From Mycobacterium simulans (GTDB lineage Bacteria > Actinomycetota > Actinomycetes > Mycobacteriales > Mycobacteriaceae), in NCBI RefSeq assembly GCF_900232995.1, contig NZ_OCVX01000003.1, positions 103,781-167,780 on the forward strand: a DNA stretch of 64,000 nt. Reading direction: 5' to 3'. Made by a program: the position numbers and the translations under genes. Positions 20,237 to 28,428 of the stretch are shown here, in pieces; position 1 is the first letter of the stretch; every line of letters starts with the position of its first letter. The notes below the pieces were generated by a model, which did no database searches, was not told the origin of the DNA, and saw nothing but the letters and a program-made list of their open reading frames with translations.

Positions 20237-20884
20237 TCACCTCATCCATTCGGGTGTGACCGGCAAGCCGTTGTGGTGGCGGTATTCGGCAATGGCTTTG
20301 AGGGTTTTCAGTTCCAGCAGGTGGCCGGCGCCGAACATGTCCCAGAAGTCGCCCACCCAGACCGGGCGCTGCGGTGGCGCGGCCTCCGGATATGGGTTTT
20401 TGTCATAGAACGGGTGGTGGCAATTGGTCCACAGCACAACCGAACCCGGCTTGTCGAAGACCACCTGGGCGTCGATGACGCGCATTAGGTACACCATCCA
20501 CAGATGCTTGCCCTGATCCCACGCGCAGTGGTAGTCGACGGTCCGGGCCTGCTCGTTGACGACGGTGCGGGTATAGATCTTGGTCTCCGAGCCGAGCCGG
20601 TCGAAGGCCAGCCAGAGTCCCGGTTCGTCGGTGGGTGTGAACCCGCGCAGACTGTAGGTCCACTCTTCAAGGCTGCGGGTGTCGGCCATGTACTCGAACA
20701 GCTCGTCGGGTGGGCAGTCGATGAAGTCGTTGACGGTGCAGTACTCACCGAAGACTTCGTGGTGCGGGTACACCGACCGCATCATCTCCATGATGATTGG
20801 GGTGGCCTTCTCGCGCGGGCTGGTTTCGATGCGGGTCACCCCGTCGATGGGGGTAGGGATATCTTCAAGCGCGGGCAGCGACAT
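20237..20884 (-). CDS. SRPBCC (START/Bet v1-like) domain protein
   Basis: 215 aa. The central part reads as a polyketide-cyclase/SRPBCC fold: NDFIDCPPDELFEYMADTRS and LEEWTYSLRGFTP (strand-helix entrance), DYHCAWDQGKHLWMVYLMRV and CHHPFYDKNPYP. These proteins bind hydrophobic ligands in a deep cavity and act as cyclases, dehydratases or carriers. ATG 20884 follows AGGAGGACC; the start lies 20 nt inside the 3' end of the TPP-enzyme gene. It is unusually rich in Trp, His and Tyr in the second half (HHPFYDKNPYP, WVGDFWDMFG), possibly lining a ligand site. Reaction unknown. Confidence 0.65.
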   Translation of the reverse strand: MSLPALEDIPTPIDGVTRIETSPREKATPIIMEMMRSVYPHHEVFGEYCTVNDFIDCPPDELFEYMADTRSLEEWTYSLRGFTPTDEPGLWLAFDRLGSETKIYTRTVVNEQARTVDYHCAWDQGKHLWMVYLMRVIDAQVVFDKPGSVVLWTNCHHPFYDKNPYPEAAPPQRPVWVGDFWDMFGAGHLLELKTLKAIAEYRHHNGLPVTPEWMR

Positions 20885-22619
20885 CGGTTCGGTCCTCCTT
20901 TGCAGTCGCAATCTCTTGTGTGGCAGCGGGTGTGACTGATGCGCCGGTGAGAAACGGTGCAAACGGTGGAATTTCGTCAGCGGCGCATTCGACGCTGACC
21001 ACCGCCGGGCCGTCGACGTCCAAAGCCGCGCGCAATGCCGCGGCAAACTGGTCGAGGTCGGTGACATCGACGGACGTCAGTCCCGGGAACATGGCAGCCA
21101 GGCCAGAGCCCAGTTGGCTGGCCCGGAACCGGTTGTAGCTATAGAGGTCGTCGTAGAACAGCTGTTCGCGGGTCACGCACATGGCGTGGGCATTGTTGTT
21201 GAACAAGATGAAGATCACCGGAAGCCGGTACTGAACTGCGGTGTGCACTTCCATGCCGTGCATGAAAAATGCACCGTCCCCGGCAATTACGACGGTTCGT
21301 CCACCGGGCCGTCCGCTACTAACGCGCCCGAACGCCATCCCGATGCCGGCGCCGAAGCTGTAGCCCATGCCGCCCATCCCGAGCGCGACGGCGAATCTGC
21401 CGCCCCGGCGGGCCGGCAGATAGTGGATTGCGGCCGCACCGGCATTGCCGGCGTCGACCACGATGTCGGTCCCGTCGGGCAGCACACCGTCCAGCACCGC
21501 CATGGCATCGCGGTAGCGAACCCCGGCACCGCACCACGGTGGTGGCATCAGCTCGGTGCGCTGCAACGCATCCGGGACCCGCACGCCCGTTGGTCGTCTG
21601 GATCCCGACAGCATCCGGGTAAGCATGCGCAGCGAGCCGCGCAGATCGTCGGTGTGCACGTGAGTGCACGGAATATACGGCGGCGCAGACCCGATCGAGA
21701 TCGTTTGCACCGATGCCAGCACATCATCGAGGCCGGTGCGTGCGGTGACCGACAGTCGGGTGCCGACCACAAGACATACCGAGCTGCCGGCCACCGCTTC
21801 GGCCACGCCCGGGTGACCCATGACACCGGTGACCCCCAGCGCCGACGACGAGCCGAAACCCGGTGTGCCCGCGGCATCTTTGGCATCAGGAACGGTGGCC
21901 ACCCGCGCGCGCAACAGCGTGCGCAGCACTTCGAGCTCCGCTCGGGCATTATCCCGGGCGACCTGCTCGCCCGCGATGATCGTGACCGGGCCATTCACCT
22001 GGCGCAGGACCGCGACGATCGGATGCGGGTTGCCGATGGGTCGCAGGTCCTGCGTGCATTCCAGGCGCCTTCCGGCCTCAACATCTCCTTGCTGAATGTT
22101 CTTGGGCAGCAACAACACGGCGGGCCCCCCGGTGCGCGCCGCCGCGATGGCCCGTGGTAGCGCCGATACGATGTCGGCCGGCGTGAGCACGCGTTCGCAC
22201 GACCCCGACACCGCCGAAAACACCGCCTCGGCGTTCAGCGATCCATTGCTGCCGCTGGTGTCCTGAAAGCTGCCCCGCCCGTCCATCGACGTTGGGGCCT
22301 GGCCGACCAGCGCCAACACCGGGACCCGGCTTGCTAGCGACTCCCCCAGGCCCGGGACGAGATTCAGCGCGCCACCGCCGGAGGTCGCCGCCACAACACC
22401 CAACCCGGCTCCCTGCCCGCCCCCGCTGCGGCTGTACCCGTCGGCCATCGTGGCTGCGGAGAACTCGTGCTTGGCCAGCACCGCGGTAATCGACGACTGG
22501 AAATGGGCCGAGTCGTAGAGGTCTTCGATATTGGCGCCGTCCACACCGAAGATGTGGTCGACGCCAATTGCCGCGAGGTGCTCGACGATGTAATCGACCA
22601 CCCGGTACTTCCTGGGCAT
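20865..22619 (-). CDS. Thiamine-diphosphate enzyme, acetolactate synthase-like
   Basis: 584 aa with the three domains of the ThDP carboligase/decarboxylase family: N-terminal PYR domain with catalytic Glu in LAKHEFSAATMADGYSR, central domain, and C-terminal PP domain with GDGAFFMHGMEVHTAVQYRL...NNNAHAM (GDG-x~25-NN ThDP/Mg motif). Acetolactate synthase motifs for branched-chain synthesis are not complete, there is no small subunit nearby, and the operon context is biosynthetic, so a ketoacid decarboxylating carboligation (acyloin or Stetter type) is more likely than valine synthesis. First gene of the operon; a hairpin lies 10-45 nt upstream of ATG 22619. Confidence 0.8.
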   Translation of the reverse strand: MPRKYRVVDYIVEHLAAIGVDHIFGVDGANIEDLYDSAHFQSSITAVLAKHEFSAATMADGYSRSGGGQGAGLGVVAATSGGGALNLVPGLGESLASRVPVLALVGQAPTSMDGRGSFQDTSGSNGSLNAEAVFSAVSGSCERVLTPADIVSALPRAIAAARTGGPAVLLLPKNIQQGDVEAGRRLECTQDLRPIGNPHPIVAVLRQVNGPVTIIAGEQVARDNARAELEVLRTLLRARVATVPDAKDAAGTPGFGSSSALGVTGVMGHPGVAEAVAGSSVCLVVGTRLSVTARTGLDDVLASVQTISIGSAPPYIPCTHVHTDDLRGSLRMLTRMLSGSRRPTGVRVPDALQRTELMPPPWCGAGVRYRDAMAVLDGVLPDGTDIVVDAGNAGAAAIHYLPARRGGRFAVALGMGGMGYSFGAGIGMAFGRVSSGRPGGRTVVIAGDGAFFMHGMEVHTAVQYRLPVIFILFNNNAHAMCVTREQLFYDDLYSYNRFRASQLGSGLAAMFPGLTSVDVTDLDQFAAALRAALDVDGPAVVSVECAADEIPPFAPFLTGASVTPAATQEIATAKEDRTDVAARA

Positions 22620-22629
22620 GTCTGTAACA

Positions 22630-22663
22630 CGACGGGCGGCGAACTTCAGTTCACCGCCCGTCG
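22630..22663 (-). terminator. Hairpin downstream of rslA and in the leader of the TPP-enzyme gene
   Basis: Inverted repeat with 16-nt arms (22630-22645 and 22648-22663, 15 of 16 paired) and a 2-nt loop, core GACGGGCGG/CCGCCCGTC. It lies 21 nt after the rslA stop, so it can end the sigL-rslA transcript, and 11 nt before the start codon of the next gene, so in read-through RNA it would also mask that gene's ribosome-binding region. No U-tract follows, as is usual in mycobacteria. Confidence 0.65.
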
Positions 22664-22683
22664 CGACCCCCCTGGTCTAGCCG

Positions 22684-23457
22684 CTATAGCGAACGCTGCA
22701 GCAGAACCTGGCCCGTATCAGCGGCGACAACCTGTACGGCGGCGATCTGATCGACCGGCGTCGAAATGCTGCCGGCAGGCGTCGCGGTGTGACCGGGTTC
22801 GGCCACCCAGGTCGCCAACCGGGTTTGGCTGCCGTCGCGACCCACCACGACCATGGCCAACGTGTCATGGTGGGCATCCGGCGGCGCCAGGCAGACACAG
22901 CGCAGGTTGATGAATGTCCCCCAGTGCTGGCTGCTCAGCGAAACCGTCGAGGTCAGCAGGCTTGTCCCGACCTGCGCCATCGGCTGTGCCGACACGGTCG
23001 CCTGCTGCGGAGAGCCCGAATGGCCTTGGATACCCACCAGCACGCCGATCGCCAGCACCACGGCCGCGGCGGCCGAGGCCACCCAGGTCGTCAGGCGCGT
23101 ACGGCGACGACGCCAACGCACCGTTGCCAGCAGTGACGGCAGCAACTCCGGCGACATCTGTGGTGCCGGTGGGGTCCCAACTGTGCGGGCGGACTCGTTG
23201 ATAGCCGCGACGTCGTCCGTGCTGAGCTGCGAAAGCAGGGCGGGCACGCCACAAAGTTCGGAGACGGCATCCCGGCATCGCGGGCACTTAGCCAGGTGCG
23301 CCTCGAATTCGCGGCGGTCGGCCGCGGACAGTGACCCCAGCACGTAAGCGGCGTCCCACGTCGCATAACGGTGGTTGTCATCCGTCGTCAATTCACGCAC
23401 CCCTTTGTTGCCGGGCGGGCCACCGGGCGGGCCGAGCCCTCGTAGCGGCGTCCTCAT
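22684..23457 (-). CDS. rslA: Anti-sigma-L factor RslA
   Basis: 257 aa membrane-anchored anti-sigma factor. The cytoplasmic zinc anti-sigma domain has YATWDAAYVLGSLSAADRREFEAHLAKCPRC, with the H-x3-C-x2-C ligands; a single transmembrane helix follows near residue 125 (WVASAAAAVVLAIGVLVGI), then an extracytoplasmic domain with the LRCVCLAPP pair of Cys that may sense redox state or ligands. ATG 23457 is chosen: AGGAG lies 9 nt upstream, whereas the in-frame ATG 23466 directly abuts that site. It lies 57 nt after sigL and, from the family, holds SigL inactive until stress releases it. Confidence 0.95.
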   Translation of the reverse strand: MRTPLRGLGPPGGPPGNKGVRELTTDDNHRYATWDAAYVLGSLSAADRREFEAHLAKCPRCRDAVSELCGVPALLSQLSTDDVAAINESARTVGTPPAPQMSPELLPSLLATVRWRRRRTRLTTWVASAAAAVVLAIGVLVGIQGHSGSPQQATVSAQPMAQVGTSLLTSTVSLSSQHWGTFINLRCVCLAPPDAHHDTLAMVVVGRDGSQTRLATWVAEPGHTATPAGSISTPVDQIAAVQVVAADTGQVLLQRSL

Positions 23458-23514
23458 GTCATCCATCTCCTGTCACCCTCAAGTATTCGGAGCCAACAGC
23501 CATTCGGATGGCTC

Positions 23515-24048
23515 TCATCGTGTAACTCCAAGTTCCTGCAGAGTGAGCCGCAGTGCCCGCACCGCATAGTGTAGGCGCGACTTCACAGTTCCTTCAGCGA
23601 TTGCGAGGTCGCTTGCAATCTGCGCTGTGGTCCATCCGCGGTAGTAGGACCGCTCGATCACCGCGCGATGCTCGACCGACAATTGAGCCATCGCGTCGGC
23701 AATCAGCAGCCGGTCCAGCGCCGCATTCACCTCGTCCGGCGTGGACTGCTCTGGCGCGCCTTCCACGTCGGTCGAAGCGACGACATTGCGGGCCCGTGCG
23801 CTGCGTCGCTCGTCGATGATCATGTTGCGAGCCACGGTGAACAACCACGCCCGTGCCGACCGCTCGGTGTCGCCAACGACTTCCGGATGCTGCCAGGCCC
23901 GCAACAGCGTCTCTTGGACGACGTCCTCGGCCTGCGCTGCGTCTCCCGTCAACCGGAGCGCGTAGCGCCACAGCACCGCGGCATGCTCGTCGTAGAGTGC
24001 CTTCATTAGAGCGGCTTCTGCAGCCGCCGTGCCGGCCACGCGAGCCAC
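23515..24048 (-). CDS. sigL: ECF RNA polymerase sigma factor SigL
   Basis: 177 aa. Region 2: ALMKALYDEHAAVLWRYALRLTGDAAQAEDVVQETLLRAWQ; region 4: IADAMAQLSVEHRAVIERSYYRGWTTAQIASDLAIAEGTVKSRLHYAVRAL. It is nearly identical in pattern to M. tuberculosis SigL, which directs genes for polyketide/PDIM-related enzymes and secreted oxidoreductases. GTG 24048 follows GGAGGTGATCGA. The gene has a SigL-type promoter just upstream, so it is autoregulated, and it is co-transcribed with rslA. Confidence 0.97.
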   Translation of the reverse strand: MARVAGTAAAEAALMKALYDEHAAVLWRYALRLTGDAAQAEDVVQETLLRAWQHPEVVGDTERSARAWLFTVARNMIIDERRSARARNVVASTDVEGAPEQSTPDEVNAALDRLLIADAMAQLSVEHRAVIERSYYRGWTTAQIASDLAIAEGTVKSRLHYAVRALRLTLQELGVTR

Positions 24049-24066
24049 TCGATCACCTCCGCTACT

Positions 24067-24094
24067 GACACGAGTCGAGTAGACGTTTAGTTCA
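24067..24094 (-). promoter_or_regulatory. SigL-type autoregulatory promoter of sigL-rslA
   Basis: Read on the minus strand: TGAACT, a 16-nt spacer, then CGTGTC, ending 19 nt before the GTG of sigL. The published M. tuberculosis SigL consensus is TGAACC-N(15-18)-CGTGTC, so five of six and six of six positions match at correct spacing. The TSS would fall about 10 nt before the start codon, over the ribosome site GGAGGTGA. Confidence 0.8.
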
Positions 24095-24100
24095 ACGCTA

Positions 24101-24473
24101 GCCCGGCGACGATGCAGACCGCGTAGCGGTGTGAGGAGGAGCCGGGCATTTCAGGCCCAGCCCGGCGACGATGCAGACCGCGTAGCGGTGTGAGGAGGAG
24201 CCGGGCATTTCAGGCCCAGCCCGGCGACGATGCGGCCGCATCGCGGCCGAGGAGGAGCTGGGCAATTCAGCCTAAGCCCGGCGACGATGCAGACCGCGTA
24301 GCGGTGTGAGGAGGAGCCGGGCAATTCAGGCCCAGCCCGGCGACGATGCAGACCGCGTAGCGGTGTGAGGAGGAGCCGGGCAATTCAGGCCCAGCCCGGC
24401 GACGATGCAGACCGCGTAGCGGTGTGAGGTGGGGCCCCCACCCGCTTGCGGGGGCGAGCTGGGCAATACCGAC
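24101..24473. repeat. Intergenic 59-bp tandem repeat (VNTR), about six units
   Basis: Units begin at 24101, 24160, 24219, 24276, 24335 and 24394: spacings 59, 59, 57, 59, 59. Each starts GCCCGGCGACGATGCAGACC and ends GCCGGGCA plus a short linker, so GCCCGGC and GCCGGGC pair to close a hairpin in every unit. The third unit diverges in its centre (GCGGCCGCATCGCGGCC) and the last unit departs after GTGAGGTGGGGCC. The array separates mapA (stop 24474) from the sigL promoter. Such arrays vary in copy number between strains and could affect mapA termination or sigL expression. Confidence 0.9.
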
Positions 24474-25274
24474 TTAGGCAACCGTCAGGATGCGAGGCCC
24501 GGTTTCGGTCGCCGCCACGGTGTGCTCCCAGTGTGCCGCTCGTGATCCGTCGGCGGTGGTGACCGTCCACTTGTCCTCGAGCACCAGGGTTTTTGTAGTT
24601 CCCAGGGTCAGCATTGGTTCGATGGCCAAGACCGAGCCCGCCACCAACAGTGGTCCGCGCCCCGGCGTGCCCACATTGGGCAGGAACGGATCCATATGCA
24701 TCTCCCGGCCGATGCCGTGGCCCCCATATCCGTCGACGATACCGAACGAACGCCCATACCGAAGTTCGGCGCGACGCGTGCCCGTTTCGATGGCGTGTGC
24801 CACGTCGGACAGCCGATTGCCGACAACCATCGCCGCGATTCCGGCTTCCAGTGATTCCCTGGTCGCCTCGGACAGCGCTTCGTCGGCCACAGCCAGGGTT
24901 CCGACCCCGAAGGTGATTGCCGCATCGCCATGCCAGCCGTCCAGCACCGCACCGCAGTCGATTGACACCAGGTCACCGGGCGCCAATATCTCTGCGGCGG
25001 AGGGTATTCCGTGAACAACCCGGTCGTTGACCGAAGCGCAGATCGACGCCGGGTAGCCGTGATAGCCCAGGAACGATGGGGTCGCGCCGGCTTCGCGAAT
25101 CACCGACTCAGCGATCTGGTCAAGACCCAGGCTGGACACACCAGCGATCGCGGCCGCACGGACTGCTTGCAGCGCCGAAGCTACGACCGCCCCCGCCGCG
25201 GCCATTGCGTCGAGTTCGCCGGGAGTGCGCTGCGGCACGACTCTGCGACCCCGCAGTCGTGCCAGAGCGCGCAT
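24474..25274 (-). CDS. mapA: Methionine aminopeptidase, type I
   Basis: 266 aa. Removes the N-terminal Met of new proteins. Metal ligands are visible: [21 protein letters not shown] (two Asp), [13 protein letters not shown] (His), [11 protein letters not shown] (Glu) and [10 protein letters not shown] (Glu). It lacks the N-terminal SH3-binding extension of the longer mycobacterial MapB. ATG 25274 is 2 nt after the adk stop, in the secY-adk-mapA operon. Its stop abuts the tandem-repeat array. Confidence 0.96.
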   Translation of the reverse strand: MRALARLRGRRVVPQRTPGELDAMAAAGAVVASALQAVRAAAIAGVSSLGLDQIAESVIREAGATPSFLGYHGYPASICASVNDRVVHGIPSAAEILAPGDLVSIDCGAVLDGWHGDAAITFGVGTLAVADEALSEATRESLEAGIAAMVVGNRLSDVAHAIETGTRRAELRYGRSFGIVDGYGGHGIGREMHMDPFLPNVGTPGRGPLLVAGSVLAIEPMLTLGTTKTLVLEDKWTVTTADGSRAAHWEHTVAATETGPRILTVA

Positions 25275-25276
25275 CG

Positions 25277-25936
25277 TTACTTGCCTGGGTTTGATGAGGG
25301 GCGACCCGCTGCGCCCGGCTCCGCCGTGCTTGCGATCACCCCTGGGTTTGATGAGGGGCGACCCGCTGCGCCCGGCTCCGCCGTGCTTGCGATCACCCCG
25401 AGGGCTTGCAAGGCGCGGGCGAACACTTCATCCATGGTGCCGACGGCGTCGACCGTCTTCAACTCGCTGCGGTAGTACTCGAGCAGCGGAGCGGTCTCGT
25501 CGCGGTACACCTTCATCCGATTGAGAATGACCTCGTCGGTGTCATCGGCGCGGCCACGGCCTTTGAGCCGCTCCAGCAGCACCTCTTGCGATACCCGGAA
25601 CTCCAGGACCGCGTCGATGTCGGTCCCCCGGCGTTGCAGCATCTCGTGCAGCGCCTTGGCCTGTTCCACCGAGCGCGGATATCCGTCGAGGATGAAACCC
25701 TTGGCCGCGTCCGGGTGGTTCAACCGGTCGTCGACGAGTTCGTTGGTCAGATCGGAAGGCACCAGGTCACCGGCATCCAGATAGCGTTTGGCCTCCACGC
25801 CGAGTTTGGTGCCGTCTTCGATGTTGCGCCGGAACAGTTCGCCGGTGGAGATCTGTGGGATCCCGAGTTTCTCGGCCAGCTTCTCGGCCTGCGTCCCCTT
25901 GCCCGCCCCCGGCGGTCCCAGCAAAACAACTCTCAC
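25277..25936 (-). CDS. adk: Adenylate kinase with a repeat-derived C-terminal extension
   Basis: 219 aa; the usual mycobacterial enzyme is about 181 aa. It interconverts ATP+AMP and 2 ADP. The core is normal: P-loop [38 protein letters not shown] and [12 protein letters not shown]. The core ends [10 protein letters not shown] and is followed by two copies of a 19-residue sequence ([19 protein letters not shown]) and a final Lys, the residue that normally ends the protein. The extension is encoded by a perfect 57-bp tandem duplication. GTG 25936 overlaps the secY stop by 4 nt. The core is complete, so activity is expected; the tail is probably disordered. Confidence 0.96.
   Translation of the reverse strand: MRVVLLGPPGAGKGTQAEKLAEKLGIPQISTGELFRRNIEDGTKLGVEAKRYLDAGDLVPSDLTNELVDDRLNHPDAAKGFILDGYPRSVEQAKALHEMLQRRGTDIDAVLEFRVSQEVLLERLKGRGRADDTDEVILNRMKVYRDETAPLLEYYRSELKTVDAVGTMDEVFARALQALGVIASTAEPGAAGRPSSNPGVIASTAEPGAAGRPSSNPGK
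25284..25397. repeat. Two 57-bp tandem repeats inside the 3' end of adk
   Basis: Units start at 25284 and 25341, each reading CCTGGGTTTGATGAGGGGCG and onward to GCGATCACC on the plus strand. The period is 57, a multiple of three, so the adk frame is kept. The unit contains GCGCCCGGCTCCGCCG, similar in style to the GC-rich intergenic repeat 0.8 kb away but not the same sequence. Confidence 0.9.
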
Positions 25937-27258
25937 TTGAGGAACCCTTCATAGTTGCGCTGCATGAGCTGACTCTCGATCTGTTTGACCGTATCCAAAC
26001 CGACGCCGATCATGATCAGGACCGCGGTACCCCCGAAGGGTAAATTCTGGACCGCTCCGCCGTTGCCGATCTCCAGGAACAGATTGGGCAGCACCGCGAT
26101 CACGCCCAGGTAGATCGAGCCCGGCAGGGTAATCCGGCTCAGCACAAAGCGCAGATAATCGGCGGTCGGGCGCCCCGGCCGAATGCCCGGAATAAAGCCG
26201 CCATATTTCTTCATCTCATCCGCACGTTCGTCGGGGTTGAACGTGATCGACACGTAGAAGTACGTGAAGAAGACGATCAGCCCGAAATAGATGCCGATAT
26301 AAGCCGGGTTGCTCGGGTCCGACAGATACGTATTGACGACCTTGTCCCACCAGCCGTGGCCGACACCGCCGGCGCCGCTGCGAACCAGCTGGGTGATCAG
26401 ATGCGGTATGTAGATCAGCGAGGACGCGAAAATCACCGGAATAACGCCGGCCTGGTTGACCTTCAGCGGCAGATACGTCGAGGTCCCGCCGTACATCCGC
26501 CGGCCCACCATGCGCTTGGCGTATTGCACCGGGATGCGGCGCTGGCCCTGCTCGACGAACACCACGCCGACGATGATGATCAGCGCGGCCGCACAAACCG
26601 CCGCAAAGATGGCCCCTCCGCGGCTTTCGAGGATGCTGTGCCCCTCGGCGGGAATGCGAGCGGCGATGCCGACGAAGATCAACAGCGACATGCCGTTGCC
26701 GATCCCGCGTTCGGTGATCAATTCGCCCATCCACATCACCAGCGCCGCACCAGCGGTCATCACCAGCACAATGACAACCGACGCGAAGATGCTCTGGTCG
26801 GAGATGATGTCCAGCTGGCAGCCCTGCAGCAGCCCGCCGTTGGCCGCCAGCGCCACGATGCTGGTGGCCTGCAGGATCGCCAGCGCGATCGCCAGGTAGC
26901 GGGTGTACTGGGTCATTTTCGCCTGGCCGGCCTGGCCTTCTTTCCGCAGTTCTTCGAACCTCGGGATGACCACGGTAAGCAGCTGCACGATGATGCTGGC
27001 GGTGATGTAGGGCATCACCCCCACCGCGAACACCGTCAGCTTCAATAGCGCGCCGCCGGAGAAAAGGTTGATCAGCGAATAGATCTGTCCCGCCGCGCCA
27101 CCGCTGGCCTCTTTGATGCATTGCTGGACGTTCGGGATATTGACGCCGGGGGACGGCAATGAGGCACCGACGCGGTAGAGGATGACGATGCCCAGCGTGA
27201 AGAGGATCTTCCTTCTCAGGTCCACTGTTCGCAGTGACGAGATGAAAGCCGAAAGCAC
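25933..27258 (-). CDS. secY: Protein translocase subunit SecY
   Basis: 441 aa, ten transmembrane helices, the channel of the general secretion system. Features include [37 protein letters not shown], the cytoplasmic loop [28 protein letters not shown] and the C-terminal [17 protein letters not shown] 27258 is preceded by GGAGGAAGA; the longer frame to 27285 runs through this ribosome site and is rejected. In H37Rv secY also begins the secY-adk-mapA operon away from the rest of the spc genes, as here. Confidence 0.98.
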   Translation of the reverse strand: MLSAFISSLRTVDLRRKILFTLGIVILYRVGASLPSPGVNIPNVQQCIKEASGGAAGQIYSLINLFSGGALLKLTVFAVGVMPYITASIIVQLLTVVIPRFEELRKEGQAGQAKMTQYTRYLAIALAILQATSIVALAANGGLLQGCQLDIISDQSIFASVVIVLVMTAGAALVMWMGELITERGIGNGMSLLIFVGIAARIPAEGHSILESRGGAIFAAVCAAALIIIVGVVFVEQGQRRIPVQYAKRMVGRRMYGGTSTYLPLKVNQAGVIPVIFASSLIYIPHLITQLVRSGAGGVGHGWWDKVVNTYLSDPSNPAYIGIYFGLIVFFTYFYVSITFNPDERADEMKKYGGFIPGIRPGRPTADYLRFVLSRITLPGSIYLGVIAVLPNLFLEIGNGGAVQNLPFGGTAVLIMIGVGLDTVKQIESQLMQRNYEGFLK

Positions 27259-27425
27259 TCTTCCTCCTGCGCAGCCGGGGGTCAACCTGCGTTACGCGCC
27301 CAACACCCGCAGGCCAGGACGTACGGCCGAATTATCTACAGCGCGTCAAACCGTGTACGAGACTAACAGCTGGTCTGCGCAGGTCCTGTCAGGGTCGCCC
27401 GCTCCGGTACAGTTTTGGTAGCTCA

Positions 27426-27443
27426 TTACATTGGCTAAATATC
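27426..27443 (+). promoter_or_regulatory. Element shared with the 52.8-kb methyltransferase gene
   Basis: TTACATTGGCTAAATATC lies 41 nt upstream of the ATG at 27484. The same 18 nt with one change (TTACATTTGCTAAATATC) lies at 52767-52784, 31 nt upstream of a paralogous methyltransferase. The rest of the two leaders differs, so this is likely a conserved promoter or operator. GCTAAAT or TAAATA could serve as the -10 box. Confidence 0.6.
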
Positions 27444-27483
27444 GAAGCGTTAGACATTGGGTAGGCATTGGGGAGGAACACGA

Positions 27484-28428
27484 ATGACCCAGCTGGGCAG
27501 CGCGCGGTTCGAGGGCGATACATGGGACCTGGCATCCAGCGTGGGCCTGACGGCCACCATGGTGGCGGCGGCCCGGGCCGTGGCAGCACGGAACCCCCAT
27601 GGTGCCGGGGCCGTGGCCCACGACCAATTCGCGGAACCGCTGGTCCGCGCGGTCGGCGTCGACTTCTTCACCCGGATGGCCAGCGGTGAGCTCGATGCCG
27701 CCGACCTCGATGAGGACGAGGCGAACGGCATGCGCCACTTCGCCAACGCCATGGCCGTCCGGACCAGGTTCTTCGACGACTTCTTCATCGACGCCACACG
27801 GGCCGGCATCCGACAGGCCGTGATCTTGGCGTCGGGCCTGGATTCCCGCGCCTACCGGCTGTCCTGGCCCTCCGGCACCATCGTGTTCGAAGTCGATCAG
27901 CCGCAGGTGATCGAGTTCAAGACCGCGACGTTGTCCGGTTTGGGTGCTGCGACGACGGCGGACCGTCGCGCGGTAGCCGCCGACCTACGCGACGACTGGC
28001 CCGCGGCGTTGCAAGAAGCCGGCTTCGATCCGGCGCGGCGGACCGCATGGATCGCCGAAGGGCTGCTGGGTTATCTCCCCGCCGACGCCCAGAACCGGCT
28101 ATTGGATCAGATCACCGAGCTGAGTGTGCCGGGCAGCCGATTCGCCACCGAGGGTCTGCTCGACGTCAACGAGCTCAACGAAGTTGAACTGCGGCGCCGC
28201 ATGCAGCGCCAGAACGAGCGGTGGAATCGCCACGGCCTCGACCTCGACATGGCCGCACTGGTGTATTTCGACGACCGCACGGACGCCGGGACATACCTCA
28301 CCGCCCACGGCTGGCGGATCGCCAGCGCGAACAACTCAGACCTGCTCGCCCAACACGGACTGCCGCCGGTTGACGGCGACGACGCCCCGTTCGGCGAGGT
28401 GGTCTACATCAGCGCCGAGCTGGGTTGA
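27484..28428 (+). CDS. SAM-dependent methyltransferase, TIGR00027/LCM-like family
   Basis: 314 aa. This family (leucine carboxyl methyltransferase fold) is greatly expanded in mycobacteria; substrates are mostly unknown. Seen are [23 protein letters not shown] near the start, [17 protein letters not shown], the SAM-binding [28 protein letters not shown], and [19 protein letters not shown] 27484 follows GGGGAGGAAC. It is divergent from secY exactly as H37Rv Rv0731c. Its stop lies 20 nt inside the 3' end of the convergent P450 gene. Confidence 0.9.
   Translation: MTQLGSARFEGDTWDLASSVGLTATMVAAARAVAARNPHGAGAVAHDQFAEPLVRAVGVDFFTRMASGELDAADLDEDEANGMRHFANAMAVRTRFFDDFFIDATRAGIRQAVILASGLDSRAYRLSWPSGTIVFEVDQPQVIEFKTATLSGLGAATTADRRAVAADLRDDWPAALQEAGFDPARRTAWIAEGLLGYLPADAQNRLLDQITELSVPGSRFATEGLLDVNELNEVELRRRMQRQNERWNRHGLDLDMAALVYFDDRTDAGTYLTAHGWRIASANNSDLLAQHGLPPVDGDDAPFGEVVYISAELG

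Noticed and set aside
17655..22619. Branched-chain amino-acid operon (ilvB/hisC)
   Set aside because: No ilvN, ilvC or his genes; KAS III-like and SRPBCC genes do not belong to those pathways.
24101..24473. CRISPR array
   Set aside because: Repeats are contiguous with no unique spacers and no cas genes are nearby; it is a tandem repeat.
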